Assembly: GCA_017991835.1 (NCBI GenBank)
Contig: JAGOPY010000010.1
Span: 94,080 to 158,079, forward strand
Reading direction: 5' to 3'
Source: Bacteroidales bacterium
GTDB taxonomy: Bacteria; Bacteroidota; Bacteroidia; Bacteroidales; JAGOPY01
Length of the DNA: 64,000 nt
In this document: positions 27,097-38,192 of the stretch, one piece after another
How positions within the stretch are numbered: the stretch's first letter is position 1
Layout of the letters: each line of letters starts with the position of its first letter
The notes under the pieces: generated by a model
What the model was told of the DNA's origin: nothing
The model's database searches: none
What the model saw: the letters and a program-made list of their open reading frames with translations, nothing else
Translations under genes and position numbers: made by a program

Positions 27097-28314
27097 ATGT
27101 TAGACACTGGTTCAACCGGGTTCATGCTGCTGGCCTGCAGCCTGGTCATGCTGATGACCCCCGGCCTTGCTTTTTTTTACGGAGGCCTTGCAACAAAAAG
27201 GAATATCCTCGGGATCATGATCCAGAGCTTTGTTTCTTTAGGATGGACGACTGTTCTCTGGTTTATTTTCGGCTACTCCCTTTGCTTTAGCGGAGGAGAA
27301 GGCGGAATAATCGGGAATTTTGATAAAGCATTTTTAAACGGGGTGGGCATAGACTCCATGTATTCCAACGGGAAGATTCCCGAACTGGTTTTCGTGGCGT
27401 ACCAGATGATGTTTGCGATCATCACACCGGCTTTAATTACAGGAGCTTTCGTAAACAGGGTTACTTTCAAAGCTTACCTGATTTTTCTGACGGTCTGGCA
27501 AATATTGGTCTATTATCCTTTTGTCCATATGGTTTGGGGCGGAGGTTTGCTGGCCCAGATGGGTGTGCTTGATTTCGCGGGCGGGATTGTTGTGCATGCC
27601 ACAGCCGGTTTTGCAGCCCTCGCTTCGGTATTCTACATCGGCGCCAGGGTCGATAAGCAATCTGTTCCGAACAGTATACCCCTGGTGGCTATCGGCAGCG
27701 GTTTGCTCTGGTTCGGATGGTACGGCTTCAATGCGGGTAGTGAGGTGGCAGTCGATCATGTTACAGCAATAGCGTTCTTAAATACCGATCTGGCCGCATC
27801 TTTTGCAACGATTGCATGGGTCGTGGTTGAATGGATCCGGGAGCGTCGTCCGAAGTTTGTCGGGTTGCTTACCGGTTCCATCGCCGGCCTGGCAACAATC
27901 ACTCCGTGCGCCGGTTTTGTGCCGGTTTGGGCCGCTCCGATCATTGGGACCGCAGCCGGACTGATGTGTTATGTTGCCGTTCAATGGAAGAATAAGATGA
28001 AATGGGATGATGCACTGGATGTCTGGGGCGTTCACGGTGTCGGTGGGTTCCTGGGAACGATACTGCTCGGCGTTTTTGCTTCCAAAGCGGTGAACAGCGC
28101 CGGAACCGACGGGTTGATCTTTGGCGGCGGCACTTTCTTCTGGAAACAGGTCCTGGCTGTTGTTGCAGCATCTGCATACGCCTTTATCTTCACCTATATC
28201 ATGCTGGCCCTGATCAATAAAATTTCACGCGTCAGGGTTTCGGAAGTTGAAGAGAAAGCCGGATTGGATATAGCCCTCCACGGAGAAAAAGCCTACGACG
28301 AAGGAGCGTTGTAG
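27097..28314 (+). CDS. amt: ammonium transporter
   Basis: 405 residues with eleven hydrophobic helices. The start has FMLLACSLVMLMTPGLAFFYGG. DFAGGIVVHATAGFAAL and VWGVHGVGGFLGTILLGVF carry the twin His of the conduction pore. It transports ammonium/ammonia across the inner membrane. No GlnK gene follows directly, unlike many amt loci. It is transcribed after the TorF-like porin. Just before its ATG are the words ACTCAAAACTC, repeated three times. Confidence 0.95.
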   Translation: MLDTGSTGFMLLACSLVMLMTPGLAFFYGGLATKRNILGIMIQSFVSLGWTTVLWFIFGYSLCFSGGEGGIIGNFDKAFLNGVGIDSMYSNGKIPELVFVAYQMMFAIITPALITGAFVNRVTFKAYLIFLTVWQILVYYPFVHMVWGGGLLAQMGVLDFAGGIVVHATAGFAALASVFYIGARVDKQSVPNSIPLVAIGSGLLWFGWYGFNAGSEVAVDHVTAIAFLNTDLAASFATIAWVVVEWIRERRPKFVGLLTGSIAGLATITPCAGFVPVWAAPIIGTAAGLMCYVAVQWKNKMKWDDALDVWGVHGVGGFLGTILLGVFASKAVNSAGTDGLIFGGGTFFWKQVLAVVAASAYAFIFTYIMLALINKISRVRVSEVEEKAGLDIALHGEKAYDEGAL

Positions 28315-28326
28315 CTTCTATTTTTC

Positions 28327-28407
28327 ACCACAATAGGCACATAGGACACATAGATTACACAATAGAATTCTATGTGATTCTTATGTGTTCTATTGTGCCT
28401 ATGTGGT
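28327..28407. repeat. CACATAGG-type imperfect inverted repeat between convergent genes
   Basis: Arms of about 40 bp start ACCACAATAGGCACATAGG and are mirrored by CCTATGTGGT, centred on GAATTC near 28369. Words CACATAGG/CACAATAG are repeated inside the arms. It lies between the amt stop and the stop of the convergent T9SS gene and could act as a bidirectional terminator. Confidence 0.8.
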
Positions 28408-28413
28408 TAATAC

Positions 28414-31200
28414 TCATAACTTAACGATCTTCTTAACTATCAATTTATTGCCTGAGATGATCCTGACCAGGTAAATCCCGGAAGGGTAGTTGCTGATGTT
28501 TAGTTCTATAGGTTCACTGTTCCATTGTTCAATTGTTCGATTGTTATTGGAGATGACGATATTCCCATCTAAATCGACTATTTCAACCTGTTTTATTATG
28601 GTTTGAATTTTCGAATTTGTTTGGATTTTGGTGCTTGTAATTTGGAATTTCCCCTGTGTGGGGTTCGGCCACACCTCCACCAAATCATTCTCCCCGTCAA
28701 CGGGTCTCCCTGTCTCCTCATCCACTCCCACGCCGATATCCCAGGTAGCCCTTGCCAGGCCACGGCCATGGGTCGCTGCCAGGACATTGTAATCAGACAT
28801 CCGCATCTGCAGCATATCCACCCTCACGTTGGCCAGCCCCTGGATATCCTGTTCCCAGACCGGCGCATCATCCTGCAGATTATTAGTGGTCCAGATGCCC
28901 AGTTCTGTGGCCAGCATGGCGTAGTTGCTGCTCAGCGGGTGGTATATCGCCCAGCGGACGGGCATGTCGGGCAGGTTGGCCTCTTTTTCGGCCCAGGTGG
29001 CGCCGCCGTCGCAGGTCTGCCAGACAGACGAAACGCCGTAGTTGGAGAAAGTCACCAGCAGCGTATCCTCAGAACCGCCGATGGCTACGCAGGAGATGGC
29101 TCCCAGGGGGAAGCCGGCGCCGGTGAGTTCGGTGACAGTCGGGGTGGCCTGGGCGTTCGTAGCTTTGAATAACCTGCCGGAGAGAGAGCCGGCGAAAAGG
29201 GTAGAGGTACCTGCAGGGGCATACGGACTGCAGATCACCGATGAGAAATAGACATTCAGCCCGGTGTTCAGGTTGACATACGATCCGGAGATATTATCGG
29301 GGATGCCTTTGATCCTCAGGATGCGGTTGGCCTGGCTTCCGCCGAAAGAACAGGCATTGGCATAGAGGATGTTGCTGGCATCATCGTAATCGGCCGGGCT
29401 GATAAAGGTGCCGCTCGACCAGTCGGCCATTGAGGCGTAATAATTGCCGTTCAGCCACAGCGAATACTGGTTGTAATAGACCGATGTGATCATGTATTGC
29501 GGCTGGTTCTGGTCGATAAAGCAGCATGCCCCGTCACCCCCGTCGATCATGTTGAAGATGCTCAGCGGGGAGCCGGTGAAATACAGCGTCCCGTTGTCCT
29601 GCAGGCCGCCGACAGCTTTGTTCTGCAACGGATTGGAATGGATGTCGCAGGTATAGAACTGCAATGATCCGTAGCCGTTGTTCTTTTCCTGGAAGGCAGG
29701 TCCGTCGGATTGGGCCTCGTCGGTGTAAAAAACGCCCCCGTCGGTGGTGATCACCAGCTCGTCGGATGAGCCGGGTTTGTAGTCGATGTCGTGAATATCG
29801 GCGTGCACGTAGCGGTCGCCGCCCCCCTGGTACATGTACCACCAGTTCGACACCTGGATCCAGCTGTTCGCCCCGTCGTCGGATTTATAGACGTCGAGGC
29901 CGCCGATGTAGAGGGCATCTGCGTTGTTAGGATCGACGCCGGCAGTCAGGGCATGCCAGCCTATGGTTGCCCAGTAGTAATCGCCTCCGGTCGGTATCGC
30001 TTTCGAGACCCATGTGGCACCGCCGTTACCGGTGCGGAGGATAAACAACCCCTGGGTGTAGATAAAACCATTGCTCGAATTGATATACCCGGCGTCGAGC
30101 AGCGCATAGGCCACATCCGGATCCGACGGGGCGCTGGCCAGCATCACCCGGTTGGGAATCGGGAAATCGGGATATGACTGGATGATCGCCACATAGTCGT
30201 CGTAAACTGTCCACGATCCGGCCGTCCCCAGGTCGGAATAGAGGATCGTTGCGCCGCCCTCCTGGTTCAGGTTTGGCAGCGTGCCGATCAGGATGCGGTT
30301 GCCGGCGGTAATCTCGATGTCGGCTACGGCGTAGGGGTTCTCCGATCCTTCGACTGCGGGTAGCACCTGGATCCAGGTCGTGCCGCCGTCGACCGACCGG
30401 AACAGCCCGTCGGTCGGCTCGCTTTGCTGGGTGCCGTGGTATTCGCCTGAAGCAACGCCGGCGTAGATCACGCTGAGTCCGTTTTCGTCGCGTACCTCAA
30501 TGTCGGTGACAAACTTCCAGCCAGTGGTAGCGGGGAGTTGCGTCCAGGTGTTGCCGGCGTCTTCCGATTTGAAGATCCCTGCGCCGATCCCGGAAGATTC
30601 GCGGTAGATCACCCGTGCGGTAAATGCTTCGCCTGTTCCGGCGTAAAATACCTGCGGGTTGTTCGGATCGAAGGTGATACCGCTGATAGAGAGCGACGGC
30701 CAGAAATCGTCGACCGGCACCCAGTCCTGGCTGCCGGTAATATCGTTGTTATACCACAGGCCGCCGGTCACGGCCCCGGCCCAGACCTTATTGCCCGAAG
30801 CGTCGTTGGGGTCGTACATGATGCAACGGGTCCTGCCGCCCATGTTTGACGGGATGATGTCCCACTGCAAGGGATCCATGGTCTTGAGCCTGTCCTCCTT
30901 ATTCTGGTTATTTAAGTTAAAATAAGCCTGGTGGAGACGTTCGACGGGAACCCTTTTTTCAACAGGGTCCACCGTCTGTAGAAAATCCTGGAAAGCCGCC
31001 ATCTGCGGTTCATCCGGCGATTTTCCCTTTTCTTTCTCTGATTCGCCTGCCGGTGCGATATCGATCCCGATAGCCTGGTCCAGGAGGAACTGCTCGTATT
31101 TTTCCCGTTCGGTTTGATTCCGGTTGAGGAGGAATATACTGCTGAGGAGGGCAAAAGCAGTGATGGCAGCGATTATCGGGCGGGTTGGTCTGGTTTTCAT
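28414..31200 (-). CDS. secreted Asp-box (BNR/sortilin-like) beta-propeller protein with T9SS sorting domain
   Basis: 928 residues. Leader with a membrane segment (about 8-25). Several Asp-box motifs (SEDAGNTWTQLP, SVDGGTTWIQV, RTGNGGATWVSK, KSDDGANSWIQV, TCDGGATWAEK) show beta-propeller units like those of sortilin/VPS10 or BNR glycosidases. No sialidase active site is visible. The C-terminus has a linker containing EETGRPVDGEND followed by the sorting domain (VEVWPNPTQGKFQI ... YPSGIYLVRII). Surface-attached or released protein of unknown role. The sequences coding the linker and part of the sorting domain are made of short reiterated words. Confidence 0.85.
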   Translation of the reverse strand: MKTRPTRPIIAAITAFALLSSIFLLNRNQTEREKYEQFLLDQAIGIDIAPAGESEKEKGKSPDEPQMAAFQDFLQTVDPVEKRVPVERLHQAYFNLNNQNKEDRLKTMDPLQWDIIPSNMGGRTRCIMYDPNDASGNKVWAGAVTGGLWYNNDITGSQDWVPVDDFWPSLSISGITFDPNNPQVFYAGTGEAFTARVIYRESSGIGAGIFKSEDAGNTWTQLPATTGWKFVTDIEVRDENGLSVIYAGVASGEYHGTQQSEPTDGLFRSVDGGTTWIQVLPAVEGSENPYAVADIEITAGNRILIGTLPNLNQEGGATILYSDLGTAGSWTVYDDYVAIIQSYPDFPIPNRVMLASAPSDPDVAYALLDAGYINSSNGFIYTQGLFILRTGNGGATWVSKAIPTGGDYYWATIGWHALTAGVDPNNADALYIGGLDVYKSDDGANSWIQVSNWWYMYQGGGDRYVHADIHDIDYKPGSSDELVITTDGGVFYTDEAQSDGPAFQEKNNGYGSLQFYTCDIHSNPLQNKAVGGLQDNGTLYFTGSPLSIFNMIDGGDGACCFIDQNQPQYMITSVYYNQYSLWLNGNYYASMADWSSGTFISPADYDDASNILYANACSFGGSQANRILRIKGIPDNISGSYVNLNTGLNVYFSSVICSPYAPAGTSTLFAGSLSGRLFKATNAQATPTVTELTGAGFPLGAISCVAIGGSEDTLLVTFSNYGVSSVWQTCDGGATWAEKEANLPDMPVRWAIYHPLSSNYAMLATELGIWTTNNLQDDAPVWEQDIQGLANVRVDMLQMRMSDYNVLAATHGRGLARATWDIGVGVDEETGRPVDGENDLVEVWPNPTQGKFQITSTKIQTNSKIQTIIKQVEIVDLDGNIVISNNNRTIEQWNSEPIELNISNYPSGIYLVRIISGNKLIVKKIVKL

Positions 31201-31255
31201 CTTAAAGGCAATTAATTATTCTTGAAATGGGAGGGTAAAGGTAGTGAAAAAGTAA

Positions 31256-31434
31256 CAGGGTTTCCAATCCTCGGGTTGGAAACCCTGGCTAATATGCAAT
31301 TCGGCATTTTCGCTCAATGAAAAAACGTTCGATTGCACGATGGCGCATCTCAGATTCGACAAACCTCGAAAATGTAGAATGCCGAATCGGGTTATCCTTC
31401 GAGACGCCATCTGCCCAAATCGAGATGGAGTCTC
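31256..31434. repeat. composite palindrome cluster
   Basis: CAGGGTTTCCAA at 31256-31267 pairs perfectly with TTGGAAACCCTG at 31276-31287. Then ATTCGGCATTTTCG (about 31299) is inverted as CGAAAATG...AATGCCGAAT (about 31367-31387). GAGACGCCATCT (31401-31412) is followed by GAGATGGAGTCTC (31422-31434). The last two word types also occur together at 45776-46018. The cluster lies upstream of the Asp-box gene. Confidence 0.7.
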
Positions 31435-31442
31435 ATTTTGAT

Positions 31443-31952
31443 TTACCATCCGTTCTGGTGGATCCGCTCTACATTATACCGGTCGGGCGATTCCCGCTGC
31501 TCATCCGGATTACCCGCCGCAATCATCGATACAGGAATGATATTCTCCGGAATGTGCAGGATCTCTTTCAACGGCTGCAACCGGTCTTCGCGCGGATGAA
31601 CCCCGAGCCATACAGTGCCCAAACCGAGCTCATGGGCCGCCAGCAGAATGTTTTGCGTCGCGGCAGAACAATCCTGGATGATAAAACTTTCCGCATCTTC
31701 CAGGGCCAGGTCGCCACAGATGACAATCGCCCCGGCCGCTTCCTCCAGCATCTTCCACGACGGGCTGACTTCCGACAGGCGCTTCAGCGTCGGCCTGTCG
31801 CTCACCAGGATAAAATGCCAGGGCTGCCGGTTGCGCGCCGAAGGGGCATGCATCGCGGCCTTTAGCATGATCTCGTAATGCTCTGCCGGGATGCTTTTAG
31901 CAGCATATTTCCGGATGCTCCTCCGGGTCAGGATCGCTTTAAGGGTCTCCAT
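31443..31952 (-). CDS. nitroreductase-family protein
   Basis: 169 residues, typical length for a short nitroreductase. Starts METLKAILTRRSIRKYAAKSI and has HAPSARNRQPWHFILV for flavin binding, plus LAAHELGLGTVWLGVHP. It is an FMN-dependent NAD(P)H oxidoreductase; substrate unknown. Its ATG is 3 nt after the stop of the TPR lipoprotein gene, so they share a transcript. Confidence 0.9.
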   Translation of the reverse strand: METLKAILTRRSIRKYAAKSIPAEHYEIMLKAAMHAPSARNRQPWHFILVSDRPTLKRLSEVSPSWKMLEEAAGAIVICGDLALEDAESFIIQDCSAATQNILLAAHELGLGTVWLGVHPREDRLQPLKEILHIPENIIPVSMIAAGNPDEQRESPDRYNVERIHQNGW

Positions 31953-31955
31953 GGG

Positions 31956-32738
31956 TTACTCCCAGCGCTTATATTTTTCGCAATAGAGATCGACCGCCTT
32001 GGCCGCCTCGGGAACCTTCATTCGCTTGGCCTGGATCCAATCCATGCAGGCATTGTTGCTGTCTTTGTTGAAGAAATAGGCCAGCCCCCTGTTGTAATAG
32101 GCAATGCCGTAATCCGGGGTGATGATGATGGCCTGTGTGAAATCGGCTATGGCCCCTTTGTAATCTTTCAGTTGTCCTTTGGTCAGCCCGCGATTGTATA
32201 ACGCTATCGAATATTTGCTGTTCAGCGAAAGAGCTTTGTCGAAATCTTTCAGAGCGCCCTGAAAATCTTTGGTAAAAAACCGGGTCAGCCCGCTGTAAAG
32301 CGCTACCATACTGTCGGCCGGATTCAGCGTGAACGATTTATTGAAATCTTCCTGGGCTTTGGCATAATCGCGGAGATTGAAATACGCATACCCCCGGTTG
32401 AAAAGGATCCGGGCATTTTTTGGCTCTTCGCCGGAAGCACGGGTAAGGTAATCGATCGCCTCAGGATAGTTTTCCGATTTGATCAGCTCCAGCCCTCTCC
32501 GGAAGGTGACCGAAGCATTCTTGTAATCGTTCGTCTGGGGGTTATACGCTTTTTTGGTGTTACCGCTTTTGGCCGGTTCAATCCGGGTTTCCGCAAGCTT
32601 TTCCGCCGGCGTTTCCGGCTTCTTTACCTCCGCGGCGGCCGGTTCTGTCTTCGCCGGTTCGTTCTTCGGCGGCTCCTGCTGCTGCTGGCAGGCGAAAAGG
32701 AAGATAAATGAAAGAAGGATGAGCGCTGATTTTTTCAT
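31956..32738 (-). CDS. TPR-repeat lipoprotein
   Basis: 260 residues from the ATG at 32738; an upstream TTG at 32789 lies beyond the promoter box and is unlikely. The lipobox is LFAC at about residue 16. A charged Lys/Glu/Pro-rich linker is followed by at least four TPR units (ARILFNRGYAYFNLRDYAKAQ, SIALYNRGLTKGQLKDYKGAI, GIAYYNRGLAYFFNKD). It is probably an outer-membrane lipoprotein that binds partner proteins. First gene of a two-gene unit with the nitroreductase. Confidence 0.87.
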   Translation of the reverse strand: MKKSALILLSFIFLFACQQQQEPPKNEPAKTEPAAAEVKKPETPAEKLAETRIEPAKSGNTKKAYNPQTNDYKNASVTFRRGLELIKSENYPEAIDYLTRASGEEPKNARILFNRGYAYFNLRDYAKAQEDFNKSFTLNPADSMVALYSGLTRFFTKDFQGALKDFDKALSLNSKYSIALYNRGLTKGQLKDYKGAIADFTQAIIITPDYGIAYYNRGLAYFFNKDSNNACMDWIQAKRMKVPEAAKAVDLYCEKYKRWE

Positions 32739-32763
32739 CTTGTTGTTTTTTAGAAAACGCGGG

Positions 32764-32771
32764 CAAAGGTA
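32764..32771 (-). promoter_or_regulatory. -7 box of the TPR lipoprotein-nitroreductase unit
   Basis: TACCTTTG on the minus strand matches TAnnTTTG and lies 25 bp before the ATG at 32738. Confidence 0.5.
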
Positions 32772-32788
32772 GTAAATTCTTTTAGTCA

Positions 32789-32935
32789 TTAGCTCACTTC
32801 GTTCGCGTCAGAAGCTCGCTGCGCTCGCGATGATTAGGTAGTCATAAGGTGGCAAATGCTACCTGACCAACGACCAACGACTGATCCTTCATCCGGCTTT
32901 GCCGGATTCAGAACGAGCGACTAACGACTTTTTTA
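32789..32935. repeat. hairpin and word-repeat region upstream of atpB
   Basis: GCTCACTTCGTTCGCG and GCTCGCTGCGCTCGCG hairpin words, GGTAGTCATAAGGTGG, three CAACGA words and a hairpin ATCCGGCTTTGCCGGAT (about 32890-32907). The same words recur at 47283-47370 and 63117-63310. A TAAACTTG at 32958-32965 downstream is the best -7 candidate for atpB. Confidence 0.6.
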
Positions 32936-33005
32936 TGGAAATCTCAGGAATTCTTCGTAAACTTGCACCCGATTTTAAAACAACCGGTTTATCCATTTGA
33001 CCAGC

Positions 33006-34229
33006 ATGCAGGAACGTACAGTAAAATCAGCCGTTTTACAGATACTAGTCTTTTCATTCCTCCTGTTTTCATGGGGGATTTCATACGCGTTTGCCGGAGA
33101 AGATGTTCCGGCCGGCAGTCAGCAATCGGCAGTCGGCAGTCGGCAGTCGGCAGACGGCAGTCAGCAGCATGGAAATAACCATGAGCCTGCCACCGGGCAC
33201 CGGGAGGAGGAAGCTTTCAACGCCGGACGGATGATCATCGACCATATCGTCGACTCCTACGAATGGCATATCCTGAACATCGGCCATACCCACGTCTCCG
33301 TTCCCCTTCCGGTCATACTGATCTATGATGGAAAACTACATGTGTTTATGTCTTCGAAATTCCATCATGGCCATGATGCTTACAAGGGCTTTAAGATTGA
33401 AGACCAGGGACCGAAGAAAGGAAAGATCGTAAGGGTGAAAGAGGGGACGATGGAAGCGGATGAACATGCCGGGGGGATCATCGATCTGTCTATCACAAAA
33501 AATGTGCTGGCCATCTTTGTCAGCGCCGCGTTGCTGTTGATCATATTTACCTCCGTCGCCAGGGCCTACCGCAGAAATGCCGGCAAGGCACCGAAAGGGC
33601 TGCAGTCGCTCCTCGAGCCGATCATCCTCTTTGTGCGCGACGACATCGCCCGTGCCGCCATCGGCGAAAAGAAATATGAGAAATACACGCCTTACCTGCT
33701 GACCGTATTTTTCTTCATCTTCTTCAACAACCTGATGGGCCTTATCCCTATTTTCCCCTTCGGGGCCAATGTGACGGGCAACCTGGCCGTTACGGGGATC
33801 ATGGCAGTTTTCACTTTTATCATCACGACATTCAGCGGGAACAAAGATTACTGGAAGCATGTGTACAACGCTCCCGGAGTGCCCTGGTGGCTGAAGTTTC
33901 CGCTGCCGCTTATGCCGATTGTTGAACTGATGGGGCTTTTCACCAAGCCGTTCGTACTCATGGTCCGACTCTTTGCCAACATCAGCGCAGGGCATATCAT
34001 CATCCTGGGTTTCATGAGCCTGATCTTCATTTTCGGGAACATGAAGACTTACCTGGGGCTTACCGTTGCACCGGTCTCCGTTGCATTCGGGATTTTTATG
34101 GGATTCCTGGAACTGCTGGTCGCTTTTATCCAGGCCTACGTGTTTACATTACTTTCAGCCCTTTATTTTGGAATGGCGATAGAAGAACATCATCATGCGG
34201 CGGAGCATCACGCTGCCGAAGGACATTGA
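33006..34229 (+). CDS. atpB: ATP synthase F0 subunit a
   Basis: 407 residues from the ATG at 33006 (a TTG at 32997 is possible). Signal-like helix, then a periplasmic stretch, then five to six membrane helices with FFNNLMGLIPIFPFGANVTGN and the conserved Arg in MVRLFANISAGHI. That Arg drives proton passage with the c-ring. The Bacteroidota form has a long N-terminal extracytoplasmic region; here it contains the repeat-derived GSQQSAVGSRQSADGSQQ. The C-terminus is His-rich. First gene of atpB-E-F-H-A-G. atpI is not seen in front. Confidence 0.95.
   Translation: MQERTVKSAVLQILVFSFLLFSWGISYAFAGEDVPAGSQQSAVGSRQSADGSQQHGNNHEPATGHREEEAFNAGRMIIDHIVDSYEWHILNIGHTHVSVPLPVILIYDGKLHVFMSSKFHHGHDAYKGFKIEDQGPKKGKIVRVKEGTMEADEHAGGIIDLSITKNVLAIFVSAALLLIIFTSVARAYRRNAGKAPKGLQSLLEPIILFVRDDIARAAIGEKKYEKYTPYLLTVFFFIFFNNLMGLIPIFPFGANVTGNLAVTGIMAVFTFIITTFSGNKDYWKHVYNAPGVPWWLKFPLPLMPIVELMGLFTKPFVLMVRLFANISAGHIIILGFMSLIFIFGNMKTYLGLTVAPVSVAFGIFMGFLELLVAFIQAYVFTLLSALYFGMAIEEHHHAAEHHAAEGH
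33113..33168. repeat. CGGCAGT word repeat inside atpB
   Basis: About seven tandem copies of a 7-bp CGGCAGT/CAGCAAT word lie in frame in the N-terminal region of atpB. They encode the QSAVGSRQSADGSQQ stretch. The same word family, on the other strand, makes up the array at 63312-63495. Confidence 0.8.
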
Positions 34230-34250
34230 TTTGAAACATTTTTTCACTAA

Positions 34251-34526
<276 letters not shown>

Positions 34527-34546
34527 GAAAGTCCGTATGTCGTGAA

Positions 34547-34571
34547 GCATCCCGGCGGTTGGCCGGGATGC
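34547..34571 (+). promoter_or_regulatory. intercistronic hairpin between atpE and atpF
   Basis: GCATCCCGGC at 34547-34556 and GCCGGGATGC at 34562-34571 form a perfect 10-bp stem with a 5-nt loop. It begins about 20 bp after the atpE stop and has no T-run, so a processing or mRNA-stability role is more likely than termination. Confidence 0.7.
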
Positions 34572-34604
34572 CAGCGGCTTTGTTAATTTCAAAAACATTA
34601 AAAC

Positions 34605-35099
34605 ATGGAACTGATTCAACCGGGATTAGGCCTTATTTTCTGGATGACCCTTTCGTTCGGGCTCGTATTGTTCCTCCTTGGAAAATTCGCCTGGAAACCG
34701 ATCATGAAAATGTTGCGGGAACGGGAGGAATCGATCGAGAACGCCCTTCATGCTGCCGATAAAGCCAGGGAAGAGATGAAGAACCTGGTGAGCGATAATG
34801 AGCGGCTCCTGGCCGAAGCCAAAAACGAACGCGACGCTATCCTGGGCGAAGCCCGGAAGATACGCGAGAAAATGATCGAGGAGTCACGCCTGAAAGCCAA
34901 TGAGGAAGCCCAGCGTATTGTCGACAGCGCACTCGAACGGATTGAAAATGAGAAGATGGCTGCCATTACGGAACTGAAAAACCAGATCGCCCTGCTGTCC
35001 ATTGAAATCGCCGAGAAACTCCTGCGGGAAGAGCTCTCCCATGATAAAAAGCAGGAGGAGCTCATCCGGAAAATGCTGGATGATGTCAAATCGAATTAA
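34605..35099 (+). CDS. atpF: ATP synthase F0 subunit b
   Basis: 164 residues. One N-terminal membrane helix (about 8-27; LGLIFWMTLSFGLVLFLLGKF) followed by a long charged coiled coil (REREESIENALHAADKAREEM and further). It forms the peripheral stalk that holds F1 to F0. The length is typical. Confidence 0.95.
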   Translation: MELIQPGLGLIFWMTLSFGLVLFLLGKFAWKPIMKMLREREESIENALHAADKAREEMKNLVSDNERLLAEAKNERDAILGEARKIREKMIEESRLKANEEAQRIVDSALERIENEKMAAITELKNQIALLSIEIAEKLLREELSHDKKQEELIRKMLDDVKSN

Positions 35100-35108
35100 T
35101 TTCAGATC

Positions 35109-35666
35109 ATGCTCGACTCAATTATTGCAGAACGATATGCCCGATCTCTCTTCGACCTTGCCCGGGAAACGGGGAGGATCGAAGAAGTCAAGGCCGATAT
35201 GGACCTGCTGTTGCAATTGATTTGCGACAGCAAAGAGTTCAGGCATTTTCTGGTTAACCCGGTGATCAAACCGGCTAAGAAAACCAGCGTCCTCGACGCT
35301 TTACTGAAAGATAAAGTGGATGATCTATCCAGAAAGTTTTATCACCTTCTGGCCACAAAAAGAAGAGAAAAATTCCTGGAAGGAATTGCCAGAGCCTATG
35401 TGGAGAAATACAAGACTTTTAATATGATCATTACAGTCGAGCTCAGGACGGCCAGCCCGCTCGGGGCACCTTTACGCGAACGGATCGTTCAGCTCATCGA
35501 TAAAAGGGAAGGGGTGACGGTCGACCTGGTGGAAAAAACCGATCCGGCCATCATCGGCGGATTCATTGTTTCAACAGGCAATATGCGCTACGACGCCAGC
35601 CTGTCGACCACCATCAAAAAATTGAAAAAAGAATTTGAAGAGAATTTATATATCAGGGAAATTTAG
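35109..35666 (+). CDS. atpH: ATP synthase F1 subunit delta
   Basis: 185 residues. Starts [18 protein letters not shown] and has [21 protein letters not shown] and the C-terminal [17 protein letters not shown] motif of OSCP/delta. It links the stalk to the alpha subunits. Only 9 bp separate it from atpF. Confidence 0.95.
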   Translation: MLDSIIAERYARSLFDLARETGRIEEVKADMDLLLQLICDSKEFRHFLVNPVIKPAKKTSVLDALLKDKVDDLSRKFYHLLATKRREKFLEGIARAYVEKYKTFNMIITVELRTASPLGAPLRERIVQLIDKREGVTVDLVEKTDPAIIGGFIVSTGNMRYDASLSTTIKKLKKEFEENLYIREI

Positions 35667-35680
35667 CAAAACAGCGATTT

Positions 35681-37263
<1,583 letters not shown>

Positions 37264-37264
<1 letters not shown>

Positions 37265-38151
37265 TGCCGAGTTTAAAAGAAGTTCGGATCCGGATCGAGT
37301 CGATCAAATCGACCCAGCAGATTACCAGCGCGATGAAGCTCGTTGCCGCCAGTAAGCTGCGCCGGACGCAGAATGCGGTGCAGGCGCTGGCTCCTTATGC
37401 GTCGAAGCTACGGGAGATCCTCGGCAACCTCAGCGCCAGCATCGACAATACGGAAGAAGCGGTTTACACCACGGTAAGGCCCGTGCAGAAGGTGTTGCTG
37501 CTGGTCGTTACCTCCAACCGCGGCCTCTGCGGACCTTTCAACGGCAATATCATTAAAGCCGCCAAAGCGCATATCGAAAAGAATTACAGCGATATCAACC
37601 GGAACGGCCAACTGGACATTATGACCATCGGGAAGAAAGGGACCGACTTCTTCCGGAAGAACAAATACAATCTGGTTAGCGATAACCATGAGATCTTCGA
37701 CTCGCTGACCTTTACGAATACTACAGCAATGGCCACCGCATTGATGGCCGATTTTGCCGCAAAAAAATACGACCGGATCGAGATCATTTACAATCATTTC
37801 AAGAACGCCGGACAGCAGGTGATCACCATCGACCAGTATTTGCCGATCATCCCGGTGACTACCGGAAAGCCGGCTGATAGCAAACAGAAAGCCGATTATC
37901 TCTTCGAACCGGAGAAGAAGGTGCTGATCGGGGAACTGCTTCCGAAGATGCTGAAGGTTCAGTTCTACAAAATTATTCTGGATTCGTTCGCCGCCGAGCA
38001 CGGCGCCCGGATGACCGCTATGTCGCAGGCTACGGAGAACGCATCGGAAATCCTCAAACAGCTTAAGCTTTCTTACAACAAAGCCCGCCAGAGCGCGATC
38101 ACCAAAGAACTCCTTGAGATCGTCAGCGGCGCCGAAGCGCTTAAAGGATGA
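37264..38151 (+). CDS. atpG: ATP synthase F1 subunit gamma
   Basis: 295 residues. N-terminal SLKEVRIRIESIKSTQQIT and C-terminal ATENASEILKQLKLSYNKARQ form the rotating coiled coil. VVTSNRGLCGPFN marks the core domain. Last gene of the cluster: it is followed by intergenic repeats and not by atpD or atpC. Confidence 0.96.
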
Positions 38152-38192
38152 GGGTGGCTCAAAAGTACAAATATTCACTTTTAATTGTTAGT

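Noticed and set aside
28327..28407. Insertion sequence remnant
   Set aside because: No transposase part, no target-site duplication and no defined ends; the arms are built from repeated short words.
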